A stretch of 48,847 nucleotides of DNA from an uncultured Cryomorphaceae bacterium (GCA_913043005.1 CAJWKU010000012.1:1-48847); one strand, 5' to 3'; positions 16,851 through 26,113 are shown, counted from the stretch's first letter. Notes: a model not told the origin generated them from the sequence alone. Program-made: numbers and translations.

Positions 16851-18563
16851 ATGCTCAACATGAAAAAAATCTACGCTTTATTAATGCTAACCCTACCTTT
16901 CTTGGGTTTTGCACAAAACACCCACGTAGTGACTTTTAAAGTCAATACTGCGAATATCACTGTAGGACCAAATGGTATCTATGCTGGTGGTGGTGTAATC
17001 GGTGGCTCTGACGCCGTCGCTTTGTCTGACCCTGACGGAGACGGCATATGGGAAGGAACAGACACGTTAGACGGAACTGCTGGAGGAAATTTTATTTTCT
17101 TTAACAGCCCAACAGGAAGTAGTGACTGGGGAACTAAAGAAGGTCTAGCTGGACTTCCTTGTGCTGACCCTGCAAACTTTGACGACAGAATAATGCCAAC
17201 ATTTACACAAGACACAACTTTAGAGTTTTGTTTTGGAACTTGTGCAACGAGTACAGTTTGTCCTCCTCCTCCTCCAACACCTCATGTCACCTTTGTTGTT
17301 GATATGACTGAATATTCTGGTTCTTACACAACGGTATACGTTAATGGAACTTTTAATTCATGGTGTGGTACTTGTAACCCAATGACTGACCCTGACGGTG
17401 ATAGTATTTGGACTACAACTTTGGCCTTAGATACTGGATCAATGGAATGGAAATTCACTCTAGACGGATGGACTGCTCAAGAAAACTTCACTGCAGGTAC
17501 TTCTTGTACAGTGACAAACGGCGGATTCACGAATCGTGGTGGAACCGTTGTTACTGACGAAGTCTTAAAAGGTGTTTGCTTCAACGAATGTTACAGCTGT
17601 GACACAAATGAAGTGTATGCTACTTTCCAGGTGAATATGGAAAATGAGACTGTTGACTCTACTGGCCTATTCGTAGGTGGTGGATCAGGAATGGGTGGCC
17701 CTACAGACAATATGCTTGAGAATATTGCAGGTACATCAATGTGGACCGCGACTTTTGTTAAGCCTGTTGGATTTCATTCTGACTACATTTTCTTAAACGG
17801 ATTCAACTCTGGTTGGGGAACTAAGGAGAACCTTGCAGGTCTTCCTTGTGCTTATGGGCAGTGGAATGATCGTACAACTGACACTATGTTAACTGACTGG
17901 TCGATCAGAACTTGCTATGAAGTATGTTCTACTGATGGACTTTGTCCTGCACCAGCTGTACAGCAAAATATTCACTTTGTCGTAGACATGAATAGCCCTA
18001 AGGCTCCTACTTCATTCACTCAGCCATATGTAAGCGGAAACTTCAATAGCTGGTCAGGTGATGCTATGCCTATGACAGACGCTGACGGAGATAATGTCTG
18101 GGAGTACACAGCTATGATAGATCAAGGAACAGCTTTGGAGTACAAGTTCACTCTAGACAATTGGGCAGCTCAAGAGCAGTTTGATATAACTACTGCTGAT
18201 TCACTTTGTACTCAAGACTTTGGCGGATTTGTTAATCGTGTTTACACTGTTGGAACTGCTGATGATTCTTTAGTTTTTTGCTTCAATTACTGTGAAAGCA
18301 CATGTAATGGAGTTGGATTCGGAGAAGAGGATCTAAATTTCACTGTGATGCCGAACCCTGCTAATGATGTTCTTAATATCATCGGACGTTCATCTGAGAA
18401 AATGACTGTTGAAGTTATTTCACTAAATGGTCGCACTATGATGAATGAGTCAACTCAATCAGGATCAGTTAAGTTGAATGTTAGCTTCTTGCCACGCGCT
18501 CTATATTTGGTTCATATCACTCAAGGTGATACTCACCAGTACAGTCGTGTTAGCTTGAACTAA
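16851..18563 (+). CDS. Duplicated A-B-A-B beta-domain protein with T9SS type A sorting domain (probable glycan binder)
   Basis: 570 residues; a second ATG at 16860 gives the cleaner signal peptide MKKIYALLMLTLPFLGFAQ. The body is two tandem copies of a two-domain unit. A domains lie at about 23-137 and 253-366 (sharing a GGG, WGTKE-LAGLPCA and a Cys pair). B domains lie at about 144-251 and 372-486 (sharing VNGTFNSW or VSGNFNSW, MTD-DGD--W, WKFTLD or YKFTLD, and GGF-NR). The B pattern resembles CBM20/CBM48/AMPK-type carbohydrate-binding folds. Residues from about 494 (FTVMPNPANDVLNI) are a T9SS sorting domain. No catalytic motif is seen. From its place between GH16 and GH3 I infer a secreted glucan-binding protein. 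A strong terminator follows. Confidence 0.75.
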   Translation: MLNMKKIYALLMLTLPFLGFAQNTHVVTFKVNTANITVGPNGIYAGGGVIGGSDAVALSDPDGDGIWEGTDTLDGTAGGNFIFFNSPTGSSDWGTKEGLAGLPCADPANFDDRIMPTFTQDTTLEFCFGTCATSTVCPPPPPTPHVTFVVDMTEYSGSYTTVYVNGTFNSWCGTCNPMTDPDGDSIWTTTLALDTGSMEWKFTLDGWTAQENFTAGTSCTVTNGGFTNRGGTVVTDEVLKGVCFNECYSCDTNEVYATFQVNMENETVDSTGLFVGGGSGMGGPTDNMLENIAGTSMWTATFVKPVGFHSDYIFLNGFNSGWGTKENLAGLPCAYGQWNDRTTDTMLTDWSIRTCYEVCSTDGLCPAPAVQQNIHFVVDMNSPKAPTSFTQPYVSGNFNSWSGDAMPMTDADGDNVWEYTAMIDQGTALEYKFTLDNWAAQEQFDITTADSLCTQDFGGFVNRVYTVGTADDSLVFCFNYCESTCNGVGFGEEDLNFTVMPNPANDVLNIIGRSSEKMTVEVISLNGRTMMNESTQSGSVKLNVSFLPRALYLVHITQGDTHQYSRVSLN

Positions 18564-18587
18564 TATCGATAAAGGCTTTTAAGTCAT

Positions 18588-18620
18588 AAAGGAGGGGTTA
18601 TTTTGCCCCTCCTTTTTTTT
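18588..18620 (+). terminator. Strong terminator after the A-B-A-B protein
   Basis: AAAGGAGGGG (18588-18597) pairs with CCCCTCC plus T-run (18606-18620), with an eight-base loop. Nine or more T follow. It divides the locus after the fifth gene, so GH3 and GH5 probably have their own promoter or rely on read-through. Confidence 0.88.
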
Positions 18621-18741
18621 TAATTAAAGGTTATTAATGTAAATTTGACTATATCTAAATCGCCGAAAAGTGATTTGTTTGAACGATTTTAATTCTCGCT
18701 ATAGCCAAACCAGGTTTTATCTTATTTAATTCGATTATCCA

Positions 18742-20532
18742 ATGCAAAATATTTTATCATTTTTAACTATTCTAGCCCTTTTCAGTTGTCAACCAGATAC
18801 TTCAATAGATCAAAAAGTTGATGATATTATTAAACAAATGACCACAGCAGAAAAAGTCGGACAGATGACCCAAATAGATCATCGTTTTTTAGATGATCAC
18901 GAGGATATAACGGATTATGCAATAGGCTCACTACTGAGTGGAGGTGGCTCTCACCCAAAAGAGAATACTCATAAAGCCTGGGTGGATCTTTATAATGGTT
19001 ACCAAGAAAAAGCTTTGGCCTCTAGACTAGGAATTCCTCTGATATATGGTATTGATGCCGTACATGGCCACAATAATGTGAAAGGAGCTACTATATACCC
19101 TCATAATATTGGTCTTGGCGCAACAGGAAATCCTGAAATTGTAAGATCTGTATCTCATGCAACATCGAGCGAGGTAGCCGCTACAGGAATTAATTGGACT
19201 TTCGCGCCATGTATCGCGACACCCCAAGATTATCGCTGGGGTAGAACATATGAAGGCTTTTCTAGTGACCCGAAACTTGTCTTAGACCTAGGAGTTGCCG
19301 CTGTTGAGGGTTACCAATCCTCAACAAAGAAAAATCCAAGAAAAGTAATTGCTTGCGCTAAACATTTTATTGGTGACGGAAATACGATATATGGAACAGG
19401 TATAAATAATCTTGTTGATAGAGGCAATACGGTACTTACTAAAGAAAGCCTTAAAAAAACTTTAATTCCTGTATACCAAGCCGCTATTGATGCTGGAGTA
19501 GAAACTGTGATGGCCTCATACAATTCATGGAATGGCGTCAAATGTCATGGAAGCAAAGAACTTCTTACTGATATATTAAAAGTTGAAATGGGTTTTGATG
19601 GCTTTGTAATATCAGACTGGGCTGGGATTGATGAAATACCCGGTGATTATAAATCTGATATTGTCACATCCATAAATGCAGGTATGGATATGGTTATGGT
19701 ATCAGGAGAAGGAGAGCCTTACAAAAAATTTATGGCTCTGCTTACTGAAGCCATTCAAGAAGAACTTATACCTATGAGTCGTATTGACGATGCTGTTTCA
19801 CGTATTCTCAGAGTTAAATTTCGTGCAGGTTTATTTGATGATCCGTTAATGGATTATGATTACTTATCTGAAATAGGATCTGATGAGAATAGGCAAATCG
19901 GAAGAGACGCTGTTCGACAAAGTGTAGTGGTATTAAAAAATGAATCAATCTTGCCTTTATCGAATTCTAATGGTAAAGTTAGATGGTCGAAAATAGTAGT
20001 TGCAGGTCGAGGAGCAGACAACCTAGGAATGCAATGTGGTGGTTGGACAATCGATTGGCAAGGAGGTCAAGGGGATATCACAGACGGAACCACTATTCTT
20101 GAAGGATTAAGAGAAAATGCACCTCTAGGAATTGAGGTTGTATCAGACCCTCTCGCTAACTCAGTAAAAGGCGATCTGGCCATAGTTGTCATTGGAGAAG
20201 ATCCTTACACTGAATTTTTCGGAGATCGAGACTCACTTAATTTGAACGAAGAAGATCTTCAAGTAATAGAAAATGCGAAAGCACAAGGAATGAAAGTGGT
20301 TGTTCTCCTTATTTCAGGCAGACCTATGAATATTGCTGACCATTTTGATAATTGGGATGCGTTTGCTGCCATTTGGCTGCCAGGTTCAGAAGGAGAAGGT
20401 GTCGCGGATGTGCTTTTTGGAAATTACAACCCGACAGGAAGACTTTCTTTCCCTTGGCCAGTTCATGCCGAAGAAGGTACTTCCGCATCGTCAATGCTCT
20501 ATAACCTCGGCGCCGGTTTATCCTACGAATAA
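18742..20532 (+). CDS. GH3 beta-glucosidase / exo-beta-glucan glucohydrolase lipoprotein
   Basis: 596 residues with a short lipoprotein signal (LALFSC, Cys16). The N-terminal TIM-barrel contains KVGQMTQIDHRF, GIDAVHGHNN, GINWTFAPC, RWGRTYEGFS, ACAKHFIGDG and the nucleophile motif VISDWAGI (Asp292). The second domain contains VVLKNESILPL and GEDPYTEFFGD, where Glu491 corresponds to the acid/base of barley-type beta-glucan glucohydrolases. The length and two-domain form also match that group rather than the longer BglX type. It would remove glucose from the non-reducing ends of beta-1,3/1,4-gluco-oligosaccharides. It is followed after 37 bases by the GH5 gene. Confidence 0.93.
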   Translation: MQNILSFLTILALFSCQPDTSIDQKVDDIIKQMTTAEKVGQMTQIDHRFLDDHEDITDYAIGSLLSGGGSHPKENTHKAWVDLYNGYQEKALASRLGIPLIYGIDAVHGHNNVKGATIYPHNIGLGATGNPEIVRSVSHATSSEVAATGINWTFAPCIATPQDYRWGRTYEGFSSDPKLVLDLGVAAVEGYQSSTKKNPRKVIACAKHFIGDGNTIYGTGINNLVDRGNTVLTKESLKKTLIPVYQAAIDAGVETVMASYNSWNGVKCHGSKELLTDILKVEMGFDGFVISDWAGIDEIPGDYKSDIVTSINAGMDMVMVSGEGEPYKKFMALLTEAIQEELIPMSRIDDAVSRILRVKFRAGLFDDPLMDYDYLSEIGSDENRQIGRDAVRQSVVVLKNESILPLSNSNGKVRWSKIVVAGRGADNLGMQCGGWTIDWQGGQGDITDGTTILEGLRENAPLGIEVVSDPLANSVKGDLAIVVIGEDPYTEFFGDRDSLNLNEEDLQVIENAKAQGMKVVVLLISGRPMNIADHFDNWDAFAAIWLPGSEGEGVADVLFGNYNPTGRLSFPWPVHAEEGTSASSMLYNLGAGLSYE

Positions 20533-20569
20533 TATTCATCAAGAGCGGTAAAAAAAAATTAATCTTATT

Positions 20570-23278
20570 ATGAAAAAGATATTTTTCAGTTTTATTCTTA
20601 TTGTTCTGTATGTCAGTCAACCATTAGGTGCTCAACACCTATTGCACACTGATGGAATAGCCATAGTAAATCAAAATCAGGATACCATTATTTTTAGAGG
20701 TATGGGATTGGGGGGCTGGATGGTTCAGGAAGGCTACATGATGCAGACTGCAAGTTTTGCGTCTCCTCAGCATAAAATACGCGATACGATAGAGGATCTG
20801 ATTGGAGTGACAAACACTGAACTATTTTATCAAAAATGGAGAGAGAACCATGTAAGAAAAATTGATATCGATTCAATGAAAAGTTGGGGATTTAATATGA
20901 TACGTCTTCCTATGCATTATAACCTATATACGCTTCCAATTGAAGATGAACCTGTTTCAGGTCAAAATACATGGTTGAATACTGGTTTTGAAATGACGGA
21001 CTCCCTGCTCTCATGGTGCCAGCAAAATGAAATGTATCTCATTTTAGACCTTCATGCTGCTCCAGGTGGCCAGGGGTATGATCAAGCTATCTCCGATTAC
21101 GATCCATCTAAACCTTCCCTATGGGAGAGTGTTGCAAATAGACAAAAAGCCGCTTCCTTATGGAGAAAGCTTGCGGACCGTTATAAAAATGAGCAATGGA
21201 TTGGTGGATATGACTTACTAAATGAACCAAACTGGAACTTACCAGGAGGAGCTGCTTTAAGAGCATTTTATGATATGGTCACCGATAGCATAAGATCCGT
21301 TGACACCACTCATATTATATACATTGAAGGCAATTGGTTTGCTAATACATTTGATGGACTAACACCCCCTTGGGATAGCAATTTAGTATACTCACCCCAC
21401 AAATATTGGTCCCCGGTATTCAATATATCAGATATTCAATATGGTCTTGATTTACGTGACAATTTCAATGTCCCAATTTGGTTCGGAGAAACTGGAGAAA
21501 ACTCCAACGCATGGTATACTGATCTAATTAGGTTATTTGAAACCAACGGAGTGGGCTGGGCATGGTGGCCAGAGAAAAAACTCGAGACAATCAACGCCCC
21601 TCTCTCCTATCTAAAAAACTCTGGTTACCAGGATTTACTTTATTATTGGAGTGGAGCAACTAACACTCCGCCAACTGCAGCAGTTGCAACGAATTCTTTA
21701 ATGCAATTGGCAGAAAACCTAAAGCTTGAGAATTGTGTTTACAATCGAGGCGTCATTGATGCGATGTTTAGGCAAGTATACAGTGATGAGACTCTACCAT
21801 GGACCTATCAGACTATCCCAGGCGTCATTTATGCCTCAGAATATGATTTAGGTACCATTAATAATGCCTATTATGATACCGAATCTTATCAATTAAACCC
21901 CCCACCTGCATGGAATTCAGGTTGGATTTATCGAAATGATGGTGTCGATATTCAAGAAAATTCAGACACCATGAACAATAATGGATATAAAGTGGGATTT
22001 GTAGATACTGATGATTGGATGCAATATGAAGTTGATGTACAAAATGATTCTGTCTATGATATTCATGTAAGAGTTACTTGCAATGGCTCTACTGGTGGTA
22101 ATTTCCATTTTGAGGCCAATGGCGTAAGAGTCTCCCCTTCTTATTACACTCCAAACACAGGAAGTTGGACCTCATGGGGGTCGAGAGTCGTTCCTAATGT
22201 TATAATGCAAAAAGAAGATACGAAACTGCGTATGGTCGCAGATGGTGGGGGATTTAATGTGAGTAGTTTTGAATTTATACCCGTTGGCCCAACAACGAAT
22301 CTTGACTATGAATTTGTTGATGGGTACATTGATATACCAAATAGAATAACGATACAACTAAATAAATCTATTCTACCCGTCCAAGGTTCTGGAGCCAATG
22401 GTTTTGTTGTCACATCAAACGGAGTAACCCAAACAATAGTTGGAATAGAAAGTGACTCGAACCAATCAAGATTATTGCATATTGATTTAGCCTCAGGATA
22501 TAAATTTACAGACCTCATCAAAGTTAGTTTCGGTGGAAATATCCTGGCGAAAGATGGTACTTCACTTCAACCTTTTACTCTTGAAATTATTGAGAATTTA
22601 CTTCCAAGTGTCCATCTAATACCAGGGCGAGTTGAAGCTGAAGATTACTTGAACGCTGTGGGTGTTTCTCTAGAGACATGCCAGGATATTACAGGTGGTC
22701 AGAATATTGGTTATTTGGACCCAGGAGACTATATCGATTACGAAGTACTTGTCTTAAATACAGGAATGCATAAAGCAGACTTTAGAACAGCTTCTGAAAG
22801 CGCTGGCGCTTTAGATGTTCAAGTTGTGGATTCGAATGGAACCATATTAAGCACTCTGCTCTCTGCTAGCTTTCCTGCTACTGGAGGATGGCAAAACTGG
22901 GAAACTTATTCTCATAACATACCCCTTACTGCAGGAGAACAAATACTAAGACTTTATATTACACAGTCTCCATTCAATGTGAATTGGATTGAATTTTGGA
23001 ATGGAGGAATCCAGCTACAGGAAAATCAAATAGATCAAAATATAATTGCCTATCCTAATCCCTCTATAGATGGGTTTATCTCAATAGAAATGAAACAGCA
23101 ATTGAACATACATTCTCTAGAAGTAAAAAACTATTTGAATCAAGTTGTTCATAGTTCCATGCTCAATCAAGAAAAAGAATCTATCAACTTGAGTTATTTA
23201 CCGAAAGGACTTTATCTTATGGAGTTCCAGAGTGATTCAGGTGAACCTATTGAAATGATAAAAATCCAACTACAATAA
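20570..23278 (+). CDS. GH5-family glucanase with two CBM6-like domains and T9SS sorting domain
   Basis: 902 residues with a signal peptide ending near residue 21. The GH5 barrel (about 25-385) shows FRGMGLGGWM, MIRLPMHYN, YLILDLHAAPGG, the acid/base motif DLLNEPNW (Glu219) and nucleophile WFGETGEN (Glu307). Residues about 418-565 form a CBM6-like module (VIYASEYDLG, GFVDTDDWMQYEV). About 575-680 is an Ig-like/SwmB-type domain. About 682-815 is a second CBM6-like module (GRVEAEDY, IGYLDPGDYIDYEV). The end (YPNPSIDGF onward) is a T9SS sorting domain. It is an exported endo-glucanase of the locus; the exact GH5 subfamily and linkage preference cannot be told by eye. Confidence 0.9.
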   Translation: MKKIFFSFILIVLYVSQPLGAQHLLHTDGIAIVNQNQDTIIFRGMGLGGWMVQEGYMMQTASFASPQHKIRDTIEDLIGVTNTELFYQKWRENHVRKIDIDSMKSWGFNMIRLPMHYNLYTLPIEDEPVSGQNTWLNTGFEMTDSLLSWCQQNEMYLILDLHAAPGGQGYDQAISDYDPSKPSLWESVANRQKAASLWRKLADRYKNEQWIGGYDLLNEPNWNLPGGAALRAFYDMVTDSIRSVDTTHIIYIEGNWFANTFDGLTPPWDSNLVYSPHKYWSPVFNISDIQYGLDLRDNFNVPIWFGETGENSNAWYTDLIRLFETNGVGWAWWPEKKLETINAPLSYLKNSGYQDLLYYWSGATNTPPTAAVATNSLMQLAENLKLENCVYNRGVIDAMFRQVYSDETLPWTYQTIPGVIYASEYDLGTINNAYYDTESYQLNPPPAWNSGWIYRNDGVDIQENSDTMNNNGYKVGFVDTDDWMQYEVDVQNDSVYDIHVRVTCNGSTGGNFHFEANGVRVSPSYYTPNTGSWTSWGSRVVPNVIMQKEDTKLRMVADGGGFNVSSFEFIPVGPTTNLDYEFVDGYIDIPNRITIQLNKSILPVQGSGANGFVVTSNGVTQTIVGIESDSNQSRLLHIDLASGYKFTDLIKVSFGGNILAKDGTSLQPFTLEIIENLLPSVHLIPGRVEAEDYLNAVGVSLETCQDITGGQNIGYLDPGDYIDYEVLVLNTGMHKADFRTASESAGALDVQVVDSNGTILSTLLSASFPATGGWQNWETYSHNIPLTAGEQILRLYITQSPFNVNWIEFWNGGIQLQENQIDQNIIAYPNPSIDGFISIEMKQQLNIHSLEVKNYLNQVVHSSMLNQEKESINLSYLPKGLYLMEFQSDSGEPIEMIKIQLQ

Positions 23279-23304
23279 AAAAGGCCCCAACTGGGGCCTT
23301 TTTG
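23277..23304. terminator. Bidirectional terminator between GH5 and tRNA-Ser
   Basis: AAGGCCCC and GGGGCCTT form an eight-pair stem with the loop AACT, flanked by A-runs on the left and T-runs on the right. It therefore serves the GH5 gene on the plus strand and tRNA-Ser on the minus strand. Confidence 0.9.
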
Positions 23305-23391
23305 CGGTGAGAGCGGGATTCGAACCCGCGGTACGGTTGCCCGTACGCCAGTTTAGCAAACTGGTGGTTTAAGCCTCTCACCCATCTCACC
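23305..23391 (-). tRNA. tRNA-Ser (anticodon GCT)
   Basis: On the minus strand, acceptor GGTGAGA pairs with TCTCACC, with discriminator G as expected for serine. The anticodon stem CCAGT/ACTGG holds the loop TTGCTAA, giving anticodon GCT. A long variable arm (CGTACGGGCAACCGTACC region) marks a class II tRNA. The T arm GCGGGTTCGAATCCCGC is canonical. The length is 87 bases. Confidence 0.97.
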
Positions 23392-23477
23392 TTTACTTCC
23401 TGACAGCAGAATCATAATCGATTTGTTTCGATAATATTTATAAAAACACGACATCTTTTATGCCCCACCAGGGTCGG

Positions 23478-23485
23478 CAAATATA
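23478..23485 (-). promoter_or_regulatory. -7 promoter box for tRNA-Ser(GCT)
   Basis: On the minus strand TATATTTG is a perfect TAnnTTTG match, placing the transcription start near 23470 and leaving about 80 bases of leader before the tRNA. The rest of the 295 bases between the tRNA and the thiolase gene shows only a 34-codon open frame (23529-23633) without support. Confidence 0.55.
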
Positions 23486-23686
23486 AACTTAGCTCAGCAA
23501 TTAAGCTTAAATAAAATTCAAAAATTTTATGAATGTTTTAACTAGTGAACAACCCCGATTCACAGAAATTCAATCATTAACGATTGTATCACAAAAGAAG
23601 TACTTTTTATATCACTTCAACTGGTATACATAGATTCATAGATCGAACTCTATATTAGCGATAATAATACAACCCCCCTTGATATA

Positions 23687-24865
23687 ATGAAAGAAGTCGT
23701 TATCGTGAGCACCGCAAGAACTCCCATTGGAAGTTTTAATGGTGCTCTAAGTAGTGTTAGTGCTACTAAACTTGGAAGTATAGCTATTAAAGGAGCTTTA
23801 GATAAAATCCATTTAGAACCTAGCCAAATTGAAGAAGTTTATATGGGTTGTGTGCTTCAAGCTAATCTAGGAATGAATCCTGCCAGACAGTCAGCATTAG
23901 AAGCTGGCCTATCCAATAAAGTTCCATGTACAACGGTTAACAAGGTCTGTGCATCAGGGATGAAATCTATCGCTCTAGCAGCGCAATCAATAAGGTTGGG
24001 AGAAACAGATATTGCTGTGGCTGGAGGTATGGAAAACATGAGTCAGGTTCCACATTATATTCCAGGAAGTAGATCTGGGTTTAAATTCGGAAATACAAAC
24101 CTTGTAGATGGAATCATAAAAGATGGATTATTAAATGTCTATGATCAAAATGTCATGGGCGTTTTAGCGGATCATTGCGCCAACAAATATGAATTTTCTC
24201 GAGACGACCAAGACAAATATGCTCTTCAGAGCTACAGTAGAAGTTCCGAAGCCTGGGAAAAAGGGAAATTTGATGAAGAAGTCATTCCTGTAGAAATAAA
24301 AGACCGACGTGGCAACATCACCATTGTAAATAAAGATGAAGAATTTGGAAACATTAACACGGAAAAAGTTTCTAAACTCAGACCAGCATTCACCAAAGAT
24401 GGAACAGTAACCGCTGCAAATGCCTCAACGCTAAATGATGGTGCAGCAGCTCTAGTATTAATGTCTTTAGAAAAAGCATTGGAATTAAATTTAAAACCAA
24501 TTGCAAAATTATTATCAAGTGCAGACTCCTCTCATGAACCAGAGTGGTTCACAACTGCTCCTTCAAAAGCAGTTCCTAAAGCAATCAAATCAGCCGGATT
24601 AAATCTTAAAGAAATAGATTTTTTTGAATTAAATGAGGCTTTTTCTGTGGTTGGATTGGTAAACATGAAACTTTTGGGCATCAATTCAGATATGACCAAT
24701 ATAAATGGTGGAGCCGTTTCTCTTGGGCATCCACTAGGATGCAGCGGAGCTAGAATAGTTGTTACTCTTCTAAGTGTTCTAAAACAGAACAATGGCAAAT
24801 ATGGAGCTGCAGGGGTATGTAATGGAGGTGGTGGAGCTTCGGCAATGGTTTTAGAAAAACTTTGA
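23687..24865 (+). CDS. Acetyl-CoA C-acetyltransferase (thiolase II)
   Basis: 392 residues, the standard thiolase length. The acyl-enzyme cysteine lies in NKVCASGMKS (Cys88). The C-terminal catalytic pair is His348 in SLGHPLGCSG and Cys378 in GVCNGGGGAS. The start MKEVVIVSTARTPIGSF is also typical. The enzyme condenses two acetyl-CoA to acetoacetyl-CoA or runs in reverse. By sequence it resembles the biosynthetic/degradative AtoB-PhaA group more than FadA. The NlpC/P60 gene starts four bases past the stop; the pairing looks like a simple shared transcript rather than a pathway. Confidence 0.93.
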   Translation: MKEVVIVSTARTPIGSFNGALSSVSATKLGSIAIKGALDKIHLEPSQIEEVYMGCVLQANLGMNPARQSALEAGLSNKVPCTTVNKVCASGMKSIALAAQSIRLGETDIAVAGGMENMSQVPHYIPGSRSGFKFGNTNLVDGIIKDGLLNVYDQNVMGVLADHCANKYEFSRDDQDKYALQSYSRSSEAWEKGKFDEEVIPVEIKDRRGNITIVNKDEEFGNINTEKVSKLRPAFTKDGTVTAANASTLNDGAAALVLMSLEKALELNLKPIAKLLSSADSSHEPEWFTTAPSKAVPKAIKSAGLNLKEIDFFELNEAFSVVGLVNMKLLGINSDMTNINGGAVSLGHPLGCSGARIVVTLLSVLKQNNGKYGAAGVCNGGGGASAMVLEKL

Positions 24866-24869
24866 TGAA

Positions 24870-25658
24870 ATGGTAACGAGTTACGGATTTTCGTTATTTA
24901 GTATTTTGGCTCTTCGTCATGAACCCACCCATAAAGGGGAAATGGTAAATCAAGCTCTTTTTGGAGAACCCTTTGAGATCATAGACGAATATGAAGAATG
25001 GAGTAAGATTCGATTAGCACATGATGGCTACATCGGTTGGGTTTTAACCCAACAAATTCAAAAGATAACCTCTGATGAGTACCGTCAATTAATTGACACT
25101 CCGCAGCATTTGGTGAGCGACACATTAGATCTCTTAGAACACCATTCGCCAAGTAAAACTAGAACGGTAGTAGCGGGTTCTCAATTACCTTTTTACAATA
25201 CTAAGGAAAAAACAATTAAAGTAGGAATCCAAACATTTACTTTTAGTGGTAGAACATCTTTGCGAAAACGAACACGCAAAGAATTATTAATGAATGCCTA
25301 CTTGTATTCAAATGCCCCGTATCTATGGGGAGGAAGAAGTGCTTTTGGCATTGATTGTAGCGGACTTACTCAGATGGCTTATCTATTAACTGGAATGTCC
25401 CTTCTTAGGGATGCCAGCCAACAAGCGACTCAAGGAAAGACTATAGATTTTTTGGAAGAAGCTGAGGCCGGTGATTTGCTTTTTTTTGACAATGAAGAAG
25501 GAGTTATCACGCATGTAGGAATCTATGTAAGAGAAAATCGTATTCTTCATGCCAGTGGAAGTGTGCGTATAGATGGCATTGATCAAACTGGTATTTATAA
25601 TTCCGAGCAGGGAAAACATACCCATAAGTTGCGTCTTATTAAAAATTATTTTGACTAA
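24870..25658 (+). CDS. NlpC/P60-family peptidoglycan endopeptidase with SH3 domain
   Basis: 262 residues. The N-terminal half has bacterial SH3-like features (ILALRHEPTHKGEMVNQ, LFGEPFEIIDEYEEWSKI, GYIGWV). The C-terminal half is the NlpC/P60 cysteine peptidase: LWGGRSAFGIDCSGLTQ with catalytic Cys163, and ITHVGIYV with His215. These enzymes usually cut the D-Glu-to-diaminopimelate bond in the cell wall. No signal peptide is evident at this start, although the only nearby upstream ATG (24864) runs into a stop. This N-terminus is common for Bacteroidota homologues. It faces a small lipoprotein gene tail to tail. Confidence 0.9.
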   Translation: MVTSYGFSLFSILALRHEPTHKGEMVNQALFGEPFEIIDEYEEWSKIRLAHDGYIGWVLTQQIQKITSDEYRQLIDTPQHLVSDTLDLLEHHSPSKTRTVVAGSQLPFYNTKEKTIKVGIQTFTFSGRTSLRKRTRKELLMNAYLYSNAPYLWGGRSAFGIDCSGLTQMAYLLTGMSLLRDASQQATQGKTIDFLEEAEAGDLLFFDNEEGVITHVGIYVRENRILHASGSVRIDGIDQTGIYNSEQGKHTHKLRLIKNYFD

Positions 25659-25670
25659 TCCCTAGACCTC

Positions 25671-26063
25671 TTATTTTTTACCGATTTCTAAAAGGCTATC
25701 CGAAACGAATTTTAACCTCTCACTATTTTGTCGCATTCGTATGGACTCAATACGCCATACATCTCTCTCAATATTTGTTTTTTTCAATCGAGGAACCAAA
25801 GAATCTAATTCAAACTTAAAAGCATCTAGGATTATTTTCATTGAGTCAATTTGAAAAATCAATTCTTTTGTCCCCTTCTCTGTAAGTGTTAGCCTATTTT
25901 CAAGAGAATCATTATCTACATTGAGTAAGTTCAATCTTGTGGATGATTTCAAACTATCTCTTTGTAAATTCAATATATGCGTCTGTTCTAATATCAAATG
26001 CTTCTTTGGCACCAGACAAGAGGGTAAACTAGATAATAAAATAAAAATAAGAACATTACGCAT
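25671..26063 (-). CDS. Small coiled-coil lipoprotein, unknown function
   Basis: 130 residues with a lipoprotein signal (LLSSLPSC, Cys16). The mature part is almost wholly helical and rich in Leu, Asp, Ser and Lys with a seven-residue rhythm (ILNLQRDSLKSS, IDSMKIILDAF), so a coiled coil is likely. Proteins of this build often sit on the inner face of the outer membrane as spacers or assembly partners, but no family is recognised. A perfect TATCTTTG box lies only four bases before the ATG. It is divergent from mnmH, and the two promoters share about 50 bases. Confidence 0.65.
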   Translation of the reverse strand: MRNVLIFILLSSLPSCLVPKKHLILEQTHILNLQRDSLKSSTRLNLLNVDNDSLENRLTLTEKGTKELIFQIDSMKIILDAFKFELDSLVPRLKKTNIERDVWRIESIRMRQNSERLKFVSDSLLEIGKK

Positions 26064-26067
26064 AGTG

Positions 26068-26075
26068 CAAAGATA
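26068..26075 (-). promoter_or_regulatory. -7 box directly ahead of the coiled-coil lipoprotein start
   Basis: On the minus strand TATCTTTG is a perfect TAnnTTTG match, separated by CACT from the ATG at 26063. With transcription starting a few bases beyond the box, the mRNA would be leaderless or nearly so. No TTTG lies at the -33 spacing. Confidence 0.5.
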
Positions 26076-26113
26076 TGTAGGTCAAACTTACTGCGCAGTT
26101 GTATCTTGTGCAT

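Noticed and set aside
23529-23633. 34-codon open frame between tRNA-Ser and the thiolase gene
   Set aside because: No signal peptide, no family pattern, and no promoter or spacing that favours it; a frame of this length is expected by chance in AT-rich DNA.
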